A stretch of 64,000 nucleotides of DNA. It comes from Halicephalobus mephisto. Its lineage: Eukaryota; Nematoda; Chromadorea; Rhabditida; Panagrolaimidae. Under the pieces are notes generated by a model. It saw nothing but the letters and a program-made list of their open reading frames with translations, had not been told where the DNA came from and did not search any database. The stretch lies in assembly GCA_009193035.1 (NCBI GenBank), contig SWDT01000185.1, forward strand, positions 141,845 to 205,844, written 5' to 3'. Made by a program: the position numbers and the translations under genes. Positions 23,252 through 34,689 of this stretch are shown piece after piece; within the stretch, counting starts at the first letter, position 1, and each line of letters begins with the position of its first letter.

Positions 23252-23425
23252 TTGAGGCTTCTTTAGGTATCTAGGATCAGATTCCCGGCAAAACACGTCG
23301 AGGGCTTTGAGGAAATGGTTAGGCGCGCAACGAACGCACTGGCTTTCGGACAAACGGAGACACGAACTGACAGGAATGTCCAGCACATCTTGGTCTTTTC
23401 GGGGTTGACTGTTGTCTTTCCCCTA
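23252..23425 (-). CDS. Candidate upstream coding exon of the MTA-like gene
   Basis: Preceded by a good acceptor (TTGCTTTTTTAG) and followed by a donor CTCAAG|GTACTT. One frame is open throughout and looks coding (CLRLSESQCVRCAPNHF, ALDVFCRESDPRYLKKPQ). Splicing to an acceptor at CCCTCAAG around 23200 would read PQ-GESDSIVK into the MTA methionine without a stop, extending the protein at its N terminus. MTA proteins usually start at the BAH domain, so this may instead be a separate transcript, and no start codon was found further upstream. Confidence 0.35.
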
Positions 23426-23429
23426 AAAA

Positions 23430-23655
23430 AGCAACTGAGAATGAAAAACTGTCTCGCACACTGGCTAGATTGAATTCGAATTATCCCGGATCTCGGGTTC
23501 AAGCACGAAATCTACTAATTCTGGAGTTTAATGTCATAGAAGCTTCTGGAACTCAATGAAGAGATTCTGACGTCTTTGTGAATGATTCTTGAGAGTTCTA
23601 GAATCTCGAGAACTTCAGAATTCAAAAAATAATTCTGAAACCTTTGGAAATCTCA
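23430..23655. other. Upstream flank of the MTA-like gene
   Basis: AT-rich text with TCTAGAA/AATTCT words. A short minus-strand frame MTLNSRISRFRA stops early. No promoter element is recognised. Confidence 0.3.
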
Positions 23656-24200
23656 TGGAAATACATTCAATGTGATATCTATGTATTGTATTTAGTTTAT
23701 TAATACACTAAAACAGCTCTGGTTTATCAGATATATTCAATGCATCGATAAATCAACTTGGATCTGATGTATCAATACATTAGGTTGATATCAATGTATT
23801 GTATTTGATTTATTAATACATTAAAAGAGCTCTGATTTATCAGATATATTCAATGTACCAATAAATTAACTTGGATTTGATTTATCAAGTACATTACATT
23901 TTATGTGTCGGTACATTAAGTGCAATATCAGTGTATTATATTCAATATATGAATACGTTGACATGGATCTGATGTATCATTACATTAGGTTGATACTAGT
24001 ATATTGTATTTGGTTTATTAATACACTAAAACAGCTTTGATTTATCAGATATATTGTATTCAATGCATCGATATATTCAATGTGATATCAATGTATTGTA
24101 TTTGGTTTATCAATATATTAAAACAGCTCTGATTTGTCAGATATATTGTATTAAATGTATCGATACATTAAATATAACGTATTCGATAGATGGGAGTTGT
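23655..24200 (+). repeat. Tandem repeat of 90-112 bp units
   Basis: Units contain ATTAATACACTAAAACAG, then CTCTG.TTTATCAGATATAT, and ATCAATGTATTGTATTTG. They start near 23708, 23820, 24026 and 24117, with irregular truncated copies between. Confidence 0.75.
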
Positions 24201-24339
24201 TTTGATGTACTTTTTTTGTATATACAAGAGAAGTACCTCAATCAAGACAGTCTTTGGATATAAGCAATAACCCGTTTCGTAGTTTTTAGGGTGTACAATT
24301 GAAATTTCTAAAAAAATTCTAATAAATGTTTTGTTGGAG

Positions 24340-25105
24340 TCAGATAATGGAACAAAAGCACTCAATTTCATTAAAATGGTTTTCGATACAATAGTTCATT
24401 TTGGACTTATCGAATGCATACTCAAAATCTACAATCATGTTCCTATAAACACTTTTCTAGAGCGAAAGAATATAAGGAAAATATTATATTTCATATGTCA
24501 CACATTGATAAATCAAAAGTGAATTCACGTGGTTGACGAACAACGGATAAATGATTTTGAAAGCGCTTTTTTCTATTTTAATTTTATCAATTGTAGTAGT
24601 TTTTTTCATAATTAGATCTCTATTGTCTGGCACTTACAACTGTATGATTGTGTGTTCAAAAAAGTGATTAGAAACATTTAAAAATTTAAGCGAATGTGTT
24701 TAGGTAGTTAACGAGCAACGGATAAATCACTTTGAAAGCGCTTTTTTCTATTTTTATTTTATCAATTGTAGTAGTTCTTTTTTCATAATTAGATCTCTAT
24801 TGTCTGGCACTTACAACTGTATAATTAGGTGTTCAAAAAATTAACTAAAAAAGTGGAAAAATTCAAGCGAATATGTTTAGGTAGTTGACAGACTCTTGAT
24901 GAACCATTTTCAAAGCGTTATTTTTCTACCTTAATTTTATCGATTGTATTAATTCTTTTTTTTAAATAAATCTACATCTTCCACTGATTCCAACTATGTA
25001 ATTAGTTTTTCGAAAAAGTGGTCATAAACACAAAAAATCGAGATTTAAAGATTTCTTAAGTTACGTTGTTTTAACAAGAATCTTAGTAAAATTAAATTAC
25101 AGATT
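24340..25105 (+). repeat. Repeat family R1, copy 2
   Basis: Colinear with 12000-12745. It contains the GATACAATAGTTCATTTTGG block, then three units beginning AATTTTATCAATTGTAGTAG, then the terminal AAATTACAGAT. Parts are more than 90 percent alike by eye, for example TTAGATCTCTATTGTCTGGC. Confidence 0.8.
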
Positions 25106-25849
25106 TTAATTATTTTCTCCATGAGCTTTGATTTCATATATGATTCAGACGAAACGCATTTTTGATCACAGTTATTTCTTAATTTGGTAGACTGTCATTT
25201 CCATTGTTGTCAAAGATTGATAATTCCCCTTCCTGATTATTGATGAACGACCAATTGCCAAATTTGAACTTATTTTTTGGAATTTCTGACATAATTCAAA
25301 CCCATAACAAAATCGAATTCAGCAAACCGAAATTTTCGAACGATGATTGAAGAACTTTCAAGTGTAACAAACGTCATTAAAACTGTTTTTTCAGATGTCA
25401 CACAATTTTTAACTTTTTAGTGATCTGAAAATTTTTGATTGATCACGCAGGAACTGTCTGGAAACAAAGAGTATTGTTTTTATTTTTGCCATAACAAACA
25501 ACGTTTGTTTCTCAAATATGAAAATAAAATAATTACTCGTATTCCACCGAATATGAATCAATTAAAATAATTCGAAATTTAAGAACTATTATATATAATT
25601 TCGCATTTTTATGGATTTTGATGCAAAAATTGAGTGCTTTCAGATTCGAACACAGTATTTGGAATACGGTAATCGGGTTCGTAGATTCAGAATCCGAAGT
25701 CGGTTATAAAAATTAGGAAACTTGAAATTTTTTTTTGATTTTGGAAGTTGATGTCAGAAAAAATGCAAATTTTAAAAAATAGATCTTATTCAAAAAGAAT
25801 AATGTCGATTAAATTTAATAGATTTATGAAGCCTCTAAAATCCAAAATT
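25106..25849. other. Intergenic DNA, nothing assigned
   Basis: No repeat copy or gene-like frame was recognised. Confidence 0.3.
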
Positions 25850-25854
25850 TCATA

Positions 25855-26232
25855 TATCCTGATTCTGAAAGTCAAATTTCAACTTCAGATTCTGAAAGTC
25901 AAACTTCAACTTTAACTTCAGATTCTGAAAGTCAAACTTCAACTTCAACTTCAGATTCTGAAAGTTAAACTTCAACTTCAACTTCAGATTCTGAAAGTTA
26001 AACTTCAGTTCCAACTTCAGATTCTGAAAGTCAAACTTCAACTTCAACTTCAGATTCCGAAAGTCAAATTTCAACTTCAACTTCAGATTCTGAAAGTTAA
26101 ACTTCAGTTCCAACTTCAGATTCCGAAAGTCAAACTTCAACTTCAGATTCCGAAAGTCAAATTTCAACTTCAATTCCAACTTCAGATTCTGAAAGTCAAA
26201 TTTCAACTTCAACTTCAGATTCTGAATCTATG
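25855..26232. repeat. Minisatellite of AACTTCAACTTCAGATTCTGAAAGTC type
   Basis: Units of 24, 30 and 36 bp (built from CAACTT and CAGATTCTGAAAGT) are repeated about twelve times. All unit lengths are multiples of three. The minus strand is open for 120 codons (LKLKFDFQN-type repeats). The plus strand reads DSESQTSTSTS repeats interrupted by TAA in some units. This is probably non-coding. Confidence 0.75.
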
Positions 26233-26350
26233 GATCTGAAAACCCTCTTTTAAACACTCATGTTCAAATTTGAAAAATAATTTTGACTTCTTCGTCGAAA
26301 AACTGCAAAATTACGTAAAATTGCTCTTAAGTGAGATTTGAATTCTAAAG

Positions 26351-28132
26351 CTAAACAGATTCAGATGGACTCCGAGTGGATTCTTTGGAGGTGTTGGAGA
26401 AGAACTCTACTGGAGCCACTCTGCCTGAGGGACTGACGGGAGGAGTGGTGTCTATGGAATTCAGTTGAATCAGGGCTTGAAGTGGGATCATTCTTCTGTA
26501 GAACACCAACCAGCAGATGAGAGTCATCGAAATCACCAGGATTTCTAAGTGCCAGGCCATTCGGGGACCGTACTGGGAGTAGAGGATAGAAATCGCGATC
26601 GGACCGACCATTCTGGCAACGCCTCCGCTCACTTGGAAGATGCCTTGTTGGGTGCCTTGTCTTCTGGGTCCAAGAATCTTCGAGAACAAAGTGGTCGTCG
26701 TGATATTCATCGTCGGAAAAGCGAATCCGATGACGAGAACGTACATAGTATAATAGAGATAGACATTCACAGGAGCCAATTCTTCACACCAGGTGAATTT
26801 ATCGACGTTACAACCGACCCTTTCTTCAACCTCAGACACAGAAGTCGAATTATGCATCATGACGTGACCAGGGATGAAATGCCACGAGTACGTCACCACG
26901 TGGAACAGGATCAGGGCCGCAAGGGAGCACATGCAGGCTTTCCGGGACGAGATGCTGGAAAAAACGAATCATTATCCTACAGCATAAAATTCCACATCCT
27001 CACAAATCCCTCCTACCACGAATTATCTGATTTCTAAGAACTTAAAAGAAATTCCACAGAATTTTAAAAATCTTAATATTAGATTCTGGAAGATTTTCAA
27101 AATTTCCAAAATCTTCTATATTACTTGTAGAAGATTATAGATACTTTCCGGGATTGTAGTTGAGGTCATGGAAATTGAAACTTACTAATTTTCCAGTTTG
27201 AAAACGATGTAAGCAATATACGTGACGAAAGTGAAGATTCCGACGGCCCCTTGAGCAGCAGCGGTGAACGTCACAGCTTTCTCTTCGCCCCAACCGAACA
27301 TCATCATGGCGAAGGGGCTGCCGATCGTTTCGAGGTTCGTGTTGATGAACATTTGAGTAAATCTGGTTGTGTAGCAGATTAGAACAGCAATGACGTCATA
27401 AGGAGGAAGACTGTTGTCGTTAGAATCGGAAGAAGAAGATTTGGGTTCGATGATTCCGGCGTAGTTTTCTTTGAAAAGTAACTTGAGAGCTACGGCTCCC
27501 ATCAGATTCATCAAACATGCCAAGTAAGCGGGGGCGGTGTACATGTTGATGTTTAAGGAATGGAATAATTGGAACCCAGGGTACCTCAATGGAGTGAAGA
27601 TCAGCTGCAGGGCCGGTCCGCAGGTCATCCCGAGGGCTTGGCCGCAGGTGACGTAGGCTATAGCCCGGGGTCTGTCCTTGTAAGTGCTCGCGGTGGAGGC
27701 GTAGGTCCTCAGCAGAGTGACGTTCCCGGATCCGGCTCCGGTGACGAATCTCCCGAGGAACATCAGATACTTCCTAGGGAACGTCACGAGCTCCAAAGCG
27801 ATGTAGAGGGCGTTGCCGATGAACATGAGAAACAACCCTACATAGAGAGGAAGTCTGACTTGTTTGATTTTGTTACTCCAGTATCCGAATGTCGGAGAAG
27901 AGAAAATCTGGCCCACTGAATACACAGCCACAATGTAACCAAAGAAGGTTTCTGTGGCAGAACTGTCCAGAATCTGCAAATACGGCCAAAGAGCGGAGAA
28001 ATAAAGCGAAAACTGGGCCGATCCGACGAACGACAGCACCGCGGCCACGTAGATGGATCTCCAATCCGTTTTCGGCTCGTCCCCTTCGCTTTTTAAAATA
28101 CACTTTTTATCTGATTTTTTATTATTTCCCAT
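26351..28132 (-). CDS. MFSD8: MFSD8/CLN7-like major facilitator transporter
   Basis: Two exons, 27186-28132 and 26351-26954, join in phase (TA|C, Tyr) through a 231-bp intron to give 516 residues; human MFSD8 is 518. The N-terminal cytosolic tail is Lys-rich. TM1 is in SIYVAAVLSFVGSAQFSLYF, followed by the family pattern SALWPYLQILD and the loop SPTFGYWSNKIKQVR. TM4-5 carry GRFVTGAGSGNVTLLRTYAS, then CGQALGMTCGPALQ, and INMYTAPAYLACLMN. Exon 2 has a luminal loop with HNSTSV (possible N-glycosylation) and paired Cys, then FPTMNITTTTLFSKILGPRRQGTQQG and FQVSGGVARMVGPI. MFSD8 is a lysosomal membrane protein, reported as a chloride channel/transporter and linked to CLN7 disease. Nematodes have several paralogues, so one-to-one orthology is not claimed. 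An acceptor AG lies 9 bases upstream of the ATG. Confidence 0.93.
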
Positions 28133-28141
28133 GGATTTTAT

Positions 28142-28157
28142 CTAAAAATAAAATTAA
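28142..28157 (-). promoter_or_regulatory. Splice acceptor 9 bases upstream of the MFSD8-like ATG
   Basis: On the minus strand TTAATTTTATTTTTAG is followed by ATAAAATCC and then the ATG. No coding exon upstream is needed, so this is either a trans-splice acceptor or the 3' end of a 5'UTR intron. Confidence 0.5.
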
Positions 28158-28173
28158 TTTTTCCTCAAACACG

Positions 28174-28374
28174 ATGACGAAAGATAACGACCACGTGCGG
28201 ATCTTTTTTGATCGGGATAAACCGCGATTTCTTCGTCAAAGAAAAAAGAAAAATTTCAACGACATCCAATCGAGTACGGTAGTCTTTGATTCAGTCAGTA
28301 AACTGTCAACGATTAAACGTAACGAATCCACTTTTATCGTCGGGTTCGAAACGGGCGGAGCAGACGAAAAATAA
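28174..28374 (+). CDS. Small open frame divergent from the MFSD8-like gene
   Basis: Sixty-six codons, MTKDNDHVRIFFDRDKPRFL...IVGFETGGADEK, ending just where a long AT-rich array begins. It is rich in Lys/Arg, with composition clearly unlike the flanking DNA. It lies 42 bp from the divergent ATG, so the region may be a shared promoter or the 5' leader of the transporter gene read on the wrong strand. No family is recognised. Confidence 0.3.
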   Translation: MTKDNDHVRIFFDRDKPRFLRQRKKKNFNDIQSSTVVFDSVSKLSTIKRNESTFIVGFETGGADEK

Positions 28375-28375
28375 A

Positions 28376-29275
28376 TTTTTTAAAAATAATTAATTACACT
28401 ATTTTAAAAAACAAGAATATTTTAATCAAAACATTCAGAAATAAATTTCGAGAACATTCTAAAAAATATAAAAAAATTATAAAAAAAATTTTTATAATTA
28501 ATTTTTTCGATTTTTTAAAAAATTTAAAAAATACATAAATTTTAAAATAGAATTTTCTAAAAAATATTTTTTAATTAATTTTTTCGATTTTTTTAAAAAA
28601 TTTAAAAAATACATTAATTTTAAAACAGAATTTTCTAAAAAATATTTTTTAAATTAATTTTTTCGATTTTTTTTAAAAATTTAAAAAATACATTAATTTT
28701 AAAACAGAATTTTCTAAAAAATATTTTTTAATTAATTTTTTCGATTTTTTAGAAAATTTAAAAAATACATAAATTTTAAAATAGAATTTTCTAAAAAATA
28801 TTTTTTAATTAATTTTTTCGATTTTTTAAAAAATTTAAAAAATACATTAATTTTTAAAAAATTAAAAAAAAATATTTTTTTAAATAAATTTTTTCGATTT
28901 TTTAGAAAATTTTAAAAATAAAATTTTTTGGAAAATTCTGTTTTAAAATTAATGTATTTTTTAAGTTTTCTAAAAAATTGAAAAAATTAAAAATATATTA
29001 ATTTTAAAAAAATTTTTAGGAAATTTCCAAAAAATATTACAAAAATTAAAAATTTTACAAAATTATTTCGACACGAATTTTTTTAATTTTCATTTTTAAA
29101 TTTAAATTTTATATTTTTATTGGATTTTGAAATATTTTTTAAATTTTAAAAAATCCTAAAAATTTTTAAAAATCCTAAAAATTTTTAAATTTTAAAAATT
29201 CTAAAAATTTATAAATTTCAGAAAATTTAACGAAATTATAATTTATAAAAATGTTTTAAAAAACCAAGATTAACA
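28376..29275. repeat. AT-rich tandem array, unit about 80 bp
   Basis: Six or more copies of AATTAATTTTTTCGATTTTTT, then AAAAAATACATTAATTTTAA and CAGAATTTTCTAAAAAATAT (28490-28860), followed by looser AT repetition. Confidence 0.7.
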
Positions 29276-29412
29276 TTCGAGCGGGCATTCCTGAAGAGAC
29301 AAGCTTGTTGAATGACCTAACTGGCCAAGCATGTACCTTTAACTGGTCAAAGATCACCGATAATGACGGACAAACTGGTTTCACAATTGGTCAAAGATAA
29401 CTTTGTCTATTG
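29276..29412 (+). other. Isolated higher-complexity island with a 44-codon open frame
   Basis: Open frame INIRAGIPEETSLLNDLTGQ...FNWSKITDNDG ending in TAA, between AT-rich arrays. The layout PxxxLLNDLTG...F.W resembles the segment between reverse transcriptase and RNase H of LTR retrotransposons, but the match is short and from memory only. Confidence 0.2.
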
Positions 29413-29700
29413 GATGCTTATTACAAAAGTTGTCGATAAAAAAAATTAAATCTTTAAAAATCAAAAAAAATTAAATTCCCCAAAAATAAAAAAAAATTAA
29501 ATTTTAAAAAATCAAAAAAAATTAAATTCTTTAAAAATTAAAAAAATTAAAATCTTTAAATATCAAAAAAATTAAATTCTTTAAAAATTAAAAAAAATTA
29601 AAATTTTCAAAAATCAAAAAAATTCAATCTTTAAAAATCAAGAGAAATTTAATTTTGATCAAACTAGTTTTATTCGAGGATTTTGAAAATCCGACAGCTC
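29413..29700 (+). repeat. A-rich tandem repeat
   Basis: About eight copies of a 28-30 bp unit of the form AAATTCTTTAAAAATCAAAA. Confidence 0.6.
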
Positions 29701-29746
29701 TGATTATTACACGACAAAATTCGTCAAAGTGAAACCATGAATAAGT

Positions 29747-29980
29747 ATGTTTAAAATTCGCCAAATTCATAAAAAAGATTTTGCTGAACAAAGACGATCA
29801 GAGCTGATAGGAAGTCATCCATCAACTAAGAAAGGAAATAGTCCAAATTTGAAAGAGAATCAGCGACTGAATTTAGGCTGGGAAAACGGCTGTACGACAA
29901 CCCCTCCTCAGTGGTATTCCGTCCTTAATGATATTTGGTCCCAGGTGGTACTTAGTCCCCAGAAGTATCAAATTCCTTAG
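29747..29980 (+). CDS. Hypothetical 77-codon open frame
   Basis: MFKIRQIHKKDFAEQRRSEL, then a hydrophilic stretch with NLKENQRLNLGWENG. Its last 20 codons run into the minisatellite that follows. The first 55 codons have coding-like composition, but no splice or promoter signal supports expression. Confidence 0.2.
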   Translation: MFKIRQIHKKDFAEQRRSELIGSHPSTKKGNSPNLKENQRLNLGWENGCTTTPPQWYSVLNDIWSQVVLSPQKYQIP

Positions 29981-30690
29981 TGGCATTTGACTGTCAACAA
30001 TGTTCAGTCCCCAGAAGTATCTAGTCTCCGATAATATTCAGTCCTGAGTGGTATTTGGTCCTCAGAGATATCTAGTCCATAGTAACACCTGATTGTCAGC
30101 GATATTTGATCCCAAGAAGTATCTAGTCCTTAGTGATATTTGGTTTCTAGAAGTATCCAGTCCTCAGTGATATTTAGTCCTTAGAGATATCTAGTTCTTA
30201 GTGATATTTGGCCCCAAGAAATATCCTGTCTTTAGTGATATTTAGTCCCTAGAAATATTTAGTCCTTAGTGATATTTGGCCCCAAAAAGTATCTAGTCTT
30301 CAGTAATATTTAGTCCTTAGAAATATTTAGTCCCTAGAAGTATCTAGTCCTCAGTGATATTTGGCCCCAAGAAGTATCTAGTTCTTAGTGATAGTTAGTC
30401 CCTAGAAATATTTAGTCCCTAGAAGTATCTAGTCCTTAGTGATATTTGGTTTCTAGAAGTATCCAGTCCTTAGTGATATTTAGTCCTTAGAGGTATCTAG
30501 TTCTTAGTGATATTTGGCCCCAAGAAGTATCCAGTCCTTAGTGATATTTGGCCCCAAGAAGTATCTAGTTCTTAGTGATATTTAGTCCCTAGAAATACCC
30601 TGTCCTTAGTGATATTTAGTCCCTAGAGGTATCCAGTCCCCAGTAACACTTCCTCCTTAGTGATATTTAATCCCCGTCGGTATTTCTTTT
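29905..30690 (+). repeat. Minisatellite with 18-bp half units (36-bp full unit)
   Basis: Alternating half units of the type TAGTCCTTAGTGATATTT and GGCCCCAAGAAGTATC cover nearly 800 bp, about 40 half units, with local substitution of TAGTCCCTAGAAATATTT. Confidence 0.85.
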
Positions 30691-30699
30691 CTAATAATA

Positions 30700-33600
30700 T
30701 TTGACCTTTTTCGATTCTCGTTGGTTTCGAAATTTTTAAAATTAATCTTTTAAATTAATTGATATATGTTGATTTAGTTACAAAAAAATGAAAATAAAAA
30801 CAAATGAGATAAATCCTAGGAAATAAAGAAAGGAAATACCACAACTCACGAAAATAATCGACAAAAGTAATTTTAGATTTTATTTTATTTTTTAAATTAA
30901 GACATTTTTAAAAGAACAATTTAAAAATGATCTTCAAACAAATTTCTAAAAATTTCAAAATACTAAAACTACGGTATTTTAAAAAGTTTTAAAATTTGTC
31001 TCAAAATGAATTTTTAGAATTTTTTAGAAAATTTTAAAAACTACGGTATTTTAACAATAAAAATTTGAAGAAATTTGTCTCAAAAATATTTTTTTAAAAC
31101 TTTAGAAAATTTTAAAAACTACAGTATTTTAAAAATAAAAAGTTTTAAAATTTGTTTCGACGCGAATTTCCGGAACTTTTTAGAAAATACTAAAAGTACA
31201 GTATTTTCATAATAAAAAGTTTTAAAATTTGCCCCAAAATTATTTTTTTTTAATTTTAAAACTACGGTATTTTAAAAATAAAAAATTGCAGAAATATGTC
31301 TCAAAAATAATTTTTAGAATATTTTAAGAATTTTTAGAATCCTAATTTTCAAAGTTTTTACGGAATTTTATCAAAATTAAAAACCTTCATAGTTACGAAA
31401 TTATCCCGACACGAGTTTCGAGAATTTTTCAGAAGGCTTACAATTCAGATGGTCACAAAAATTTCCACAAGATTCTGGTTTTGAAAAAGTATTTTTTTGG
31501 AAAAATTCAAACAAGTTTCTTTTTTTATTTTATTTTTTGTCGAATAAATTTTTTAATTTTTAAAATAAAAAAAAATTCCAATTTATTTAAAAATAAAAAA
31601 AAATTAAATTTATTTAAAAATAAAAAAAATTGAATTTATTTAAAAATAAAAAAATTCCAATTTTTTGAATGAAATCTTTGTTTTTTTAAAATGAGAATCT
31701 TCCCGAATTTGATTTTGGAAAAAACGTATCTGAAATCAGGAGATCCGAAAATTGGGGGTGACACAATTTTACGATAAAAGTGATTTTTGACGTTTTTCAT
31801 AGTACGATTCTGGAAATTTCTAAAAAGTTTTAAAAACTCATGTAAAAAATTTTGATATAATTTAAATTTTTAAAAAACATGATTAAACAAATTCTGTTAA
31901 AATTATTTTAAAAAAATTCAATTTTTTCTACAGTAACTTATTCAATGAAATTCGTGTCAGGACAATTTCGCAAAAATATTGTAATTTTAAAAATTCGTGT
32001 AGAAATAATTTAAATTTTTAAAAAACATAATTAACCAAATTTTGTTAAAATTATTTTTAAAAAAGTTTTATTTTTCTACAGTAACATATTCGATGAAATT
32101 CCTATCAAGACAATTTTGCAAAAATATTGTAATTTTAAAAACTCATGTAAAAATTTTGATATAATTTAAATTTTTAAAAAACATAATTAAACAAATTTTG
32201 TTAAAATTGTTTTAAAAAAGTTTTATTTTCCTACAGTAACATATTCGATGAAATTCGTGTCGGGACAATTTCGCAAAAATACTTGTTTCAAAAATACTGT
32301 AACCTTAAAAATTCAAATCCAAAAAATTTTAATTTTTAATTTTCAAAATATTGTATTTTTAGAATTTTAAAAAAATCTTAGAAATTAAAAAAAATAAAAT
32401 AATTCAAAAATAATATTTTTTTAAAATTTGAACAAGTTTATTCATTGGGATATTTCCGAATATTACTCGTTCTTGGAGAGATATTTTTTGAATAAAATCA
32501 ACATTGATTAATCCATCATTAAATGAAGACAGATTAGGGCAATTCCAGGAGGGTGGCAACTTTGGATAAACGTCATCAAGTTTAAAACCAGTTCAATGGG
32601 GATTTTTTGTGTATTTTCGAAAAAATCCACACGAGACAATTTTAATTATTTTAAATTTATAAAAATAATTCTAAAAATCTCCTTTTTTTAATTATTTTAA
32701 ATTTTTAAAAACAATTTTAAAAATCTCCTTTTTTTAATTATTTTAAATTTATAAAAATAATTTTAAAAATCTCCTTATTTTAATTATTTTAAATTTTTAA
32801 AAATAATTTTAAAAATCTCCTAAAATTTTAGTTATTTTAAATTTTTAAAAATAATTTTAAAAATCTTCTAAAATTTTAGTTATTTTAAATTTTTAAAAAT
32901 AATTTTAAAAATTTCCTTATTTTAGTTATTTTAAAATTATTTTAAATTTTTAAAAATAATTTTAAAAATTTCCTTATTTTAGTTATTTTAAAATTATTTT
33001 AAATTTTTAAAAATAATTTTAAATCCTTTCTAAAATTTTCTTATTTTTAAGACTCTTTCCTTATTTTAATTATTTTTTAAATTAAAAAATTCTTACTTCT
33101 TTAAAATTTAAAAAATTATTTGAGAAATTATTTTTGGAATTTTCCAGTTGAGACCGGAAGTTGTGGAATTTTGTTTCTGAAAGATTCTAAAAGTACTTAT
33201 TTGACTATGAATCATACTTTTATAAAAATAGAAATAATAATAAAATTTCAAAATTTTGTCTAGAAAAGAATTCCAGAATTTTCCAGTTGAGACCAGAAAA
33301 TTTTATATTTTTTTAAAATTCTAAAAACATTTATGTAATTTTAAATTATATTTTTATAAAAATAGAAATAATAAAATTTCAAGATTTTTTTTCAAAAAAA
33401 TTCCAGAGTTTTCCACTTGAGACCAAAAGTTGTACAATTGAATATTTGTGTCCCTTCAAAATCTTAAAAATATCCAATTCTAAAAAATTTAGGTGGAAAG
33501 TTCGAGAAAATACTTTTCTCATTAACAGAACAATCGATCAAAAAATCAAGAAAAAAATAATCAAAGTTAAACGATCAAATAGTAGACAACTCAAATTTTA

Positions 33601-33825
33601 AAATTAAAAAAAAATTTAGAAAAAATTTAAAAATTTTAAAAAATTTAGAAAATTTTAAAAAATTCAAAAATTTTTAAAAATTTAGAAAATTTAAAGAAAT
33701 TTTAAAATTTTAGAATTTATAAATTTTTAATAATTTTAGAATTTAAAAAAATTTAGAAAAAAACTTAGAAAAAATTTAAAATTTTAGAATTTAAAAAAAT
33801 TTTTTTAAAATTTAAAAATTAAATT
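30700..33825. repeat. AT-rich, gene-free region with several tandem arrays
   Basis: 30930-31350 repeats AAAACTACGGTATTTTAAAA about five times. 31830-32300 repeats a unit of about 125 bp with CTACAGTAACATATTCGATG and ATTCGTGTCGGGACAATTTC four times. 32640-33020 repeats AATTATTTTAAATTTTTAAA with AAATCTCC about eight times. 33170-33420 holds three copies with TTCCAGTTGAGACC. A short unique stretch at 32450-32610 has no open frame of note. Confidence 0.6.
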
Positions 33826-34130
33826 CGGAAAATCCAAAAAGCAGCTGTCCTTGAACGAGCTCAAGAGTTTAGCAAAGTTGAAGAAGAAAAATAAACCGAA
33901 TTTTCCTGAATGAAAGTCTCGTGAAAGACATGTGGACGTGCTGCCGATGCCGATGGCAGTGTTTTTTTATGAAAAATTAAATAAAGACAAATTTCAAAAA
34001 AAATTAAAAATTAAAATTAAAAATAAAAATAAAAAGTTATCTATGATACTGGAACTACATCGCCCGAGGCTAGATGCACCGGAATTGTTGAAAATTCGAA
34101 AGTTTCATCATAACAAATTAATCACGTGAA
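33826..34130 (+). other. Small coding-like island, gene not resolved
   Basis: One frame ends at 33913 with KSKKQLSLNELKSLAKLKKK...PNFPE and a stop, like the last exon of a basic protein. A second frame, 33932-34129, ends ILELHRPRLDAPELLKIRKF. Neither has a convincing acceptor and both sit in AT-rich DNA. Confidence 0.2.
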
Positions 34131-34439
34131 GGATTTCGAAACTTGAAAAATTTTCGTAATTTAAAAATTTTTTTAAAAATCTTCAAATATTTCTAAAAAC
34201 CTGAAAATTTTTAAAATATTTTTAAAAACCTGAAAATTTTTAGAATTTAAAAAAAATTAAAAAATTTCGAAAATTTTAGAATTTAAAAAAATTTATAAAC
34301 TTTGAAAAATTTTAGAATTTTAAAAAATTAAAAAATTTTGAAAATTTTTAGAATTTAAAAAAAATTTGTAAATTTTGAAAATTTCGAAATTTTGTGGAAA
34401 TTTTTAAATATTTCGAAATTCAGTAGATTTGCAAGAAAA

Positions 34440-34530
34440 AAAATTTTAATTGAAGTGGTTTTTGAAAACAAATTTTAGTTCATTTTGTACTTTATCAGAA
34501 AACATTCAAAATCCGTGTTCAATTTTTGCT
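34440..34530 (+). repeat. Short fragment of repeat family R1
   Basis: GTTCATTTTGTACTTTATCA followed by CATTCAAAATC resembles the first block of R1 at 24388-24435 and 12020-12060. Confidence 0.45.
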
Positions 34531-34689
34531 CAAAGTTCTTCTGAAATAAAAAAAAAATATGGGAGTATAAAATTTCGCATATTAAATGTCGAAAAAACGG
34601 GGGCGAATTTTTTTTTGCAAATCTTCGACAAATTAATTCTGTTGGATCGGGACCTCTATTTTTAATTAGAAATGCAATCGAAAATGATA

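Noticed and set aside
26549..27037. Long plus-strand frames antisense to the MFSD8-like exons
   Set aside because: Shadows of the GC-richer transporter exons on the opposite strand; also at 27569-27919.
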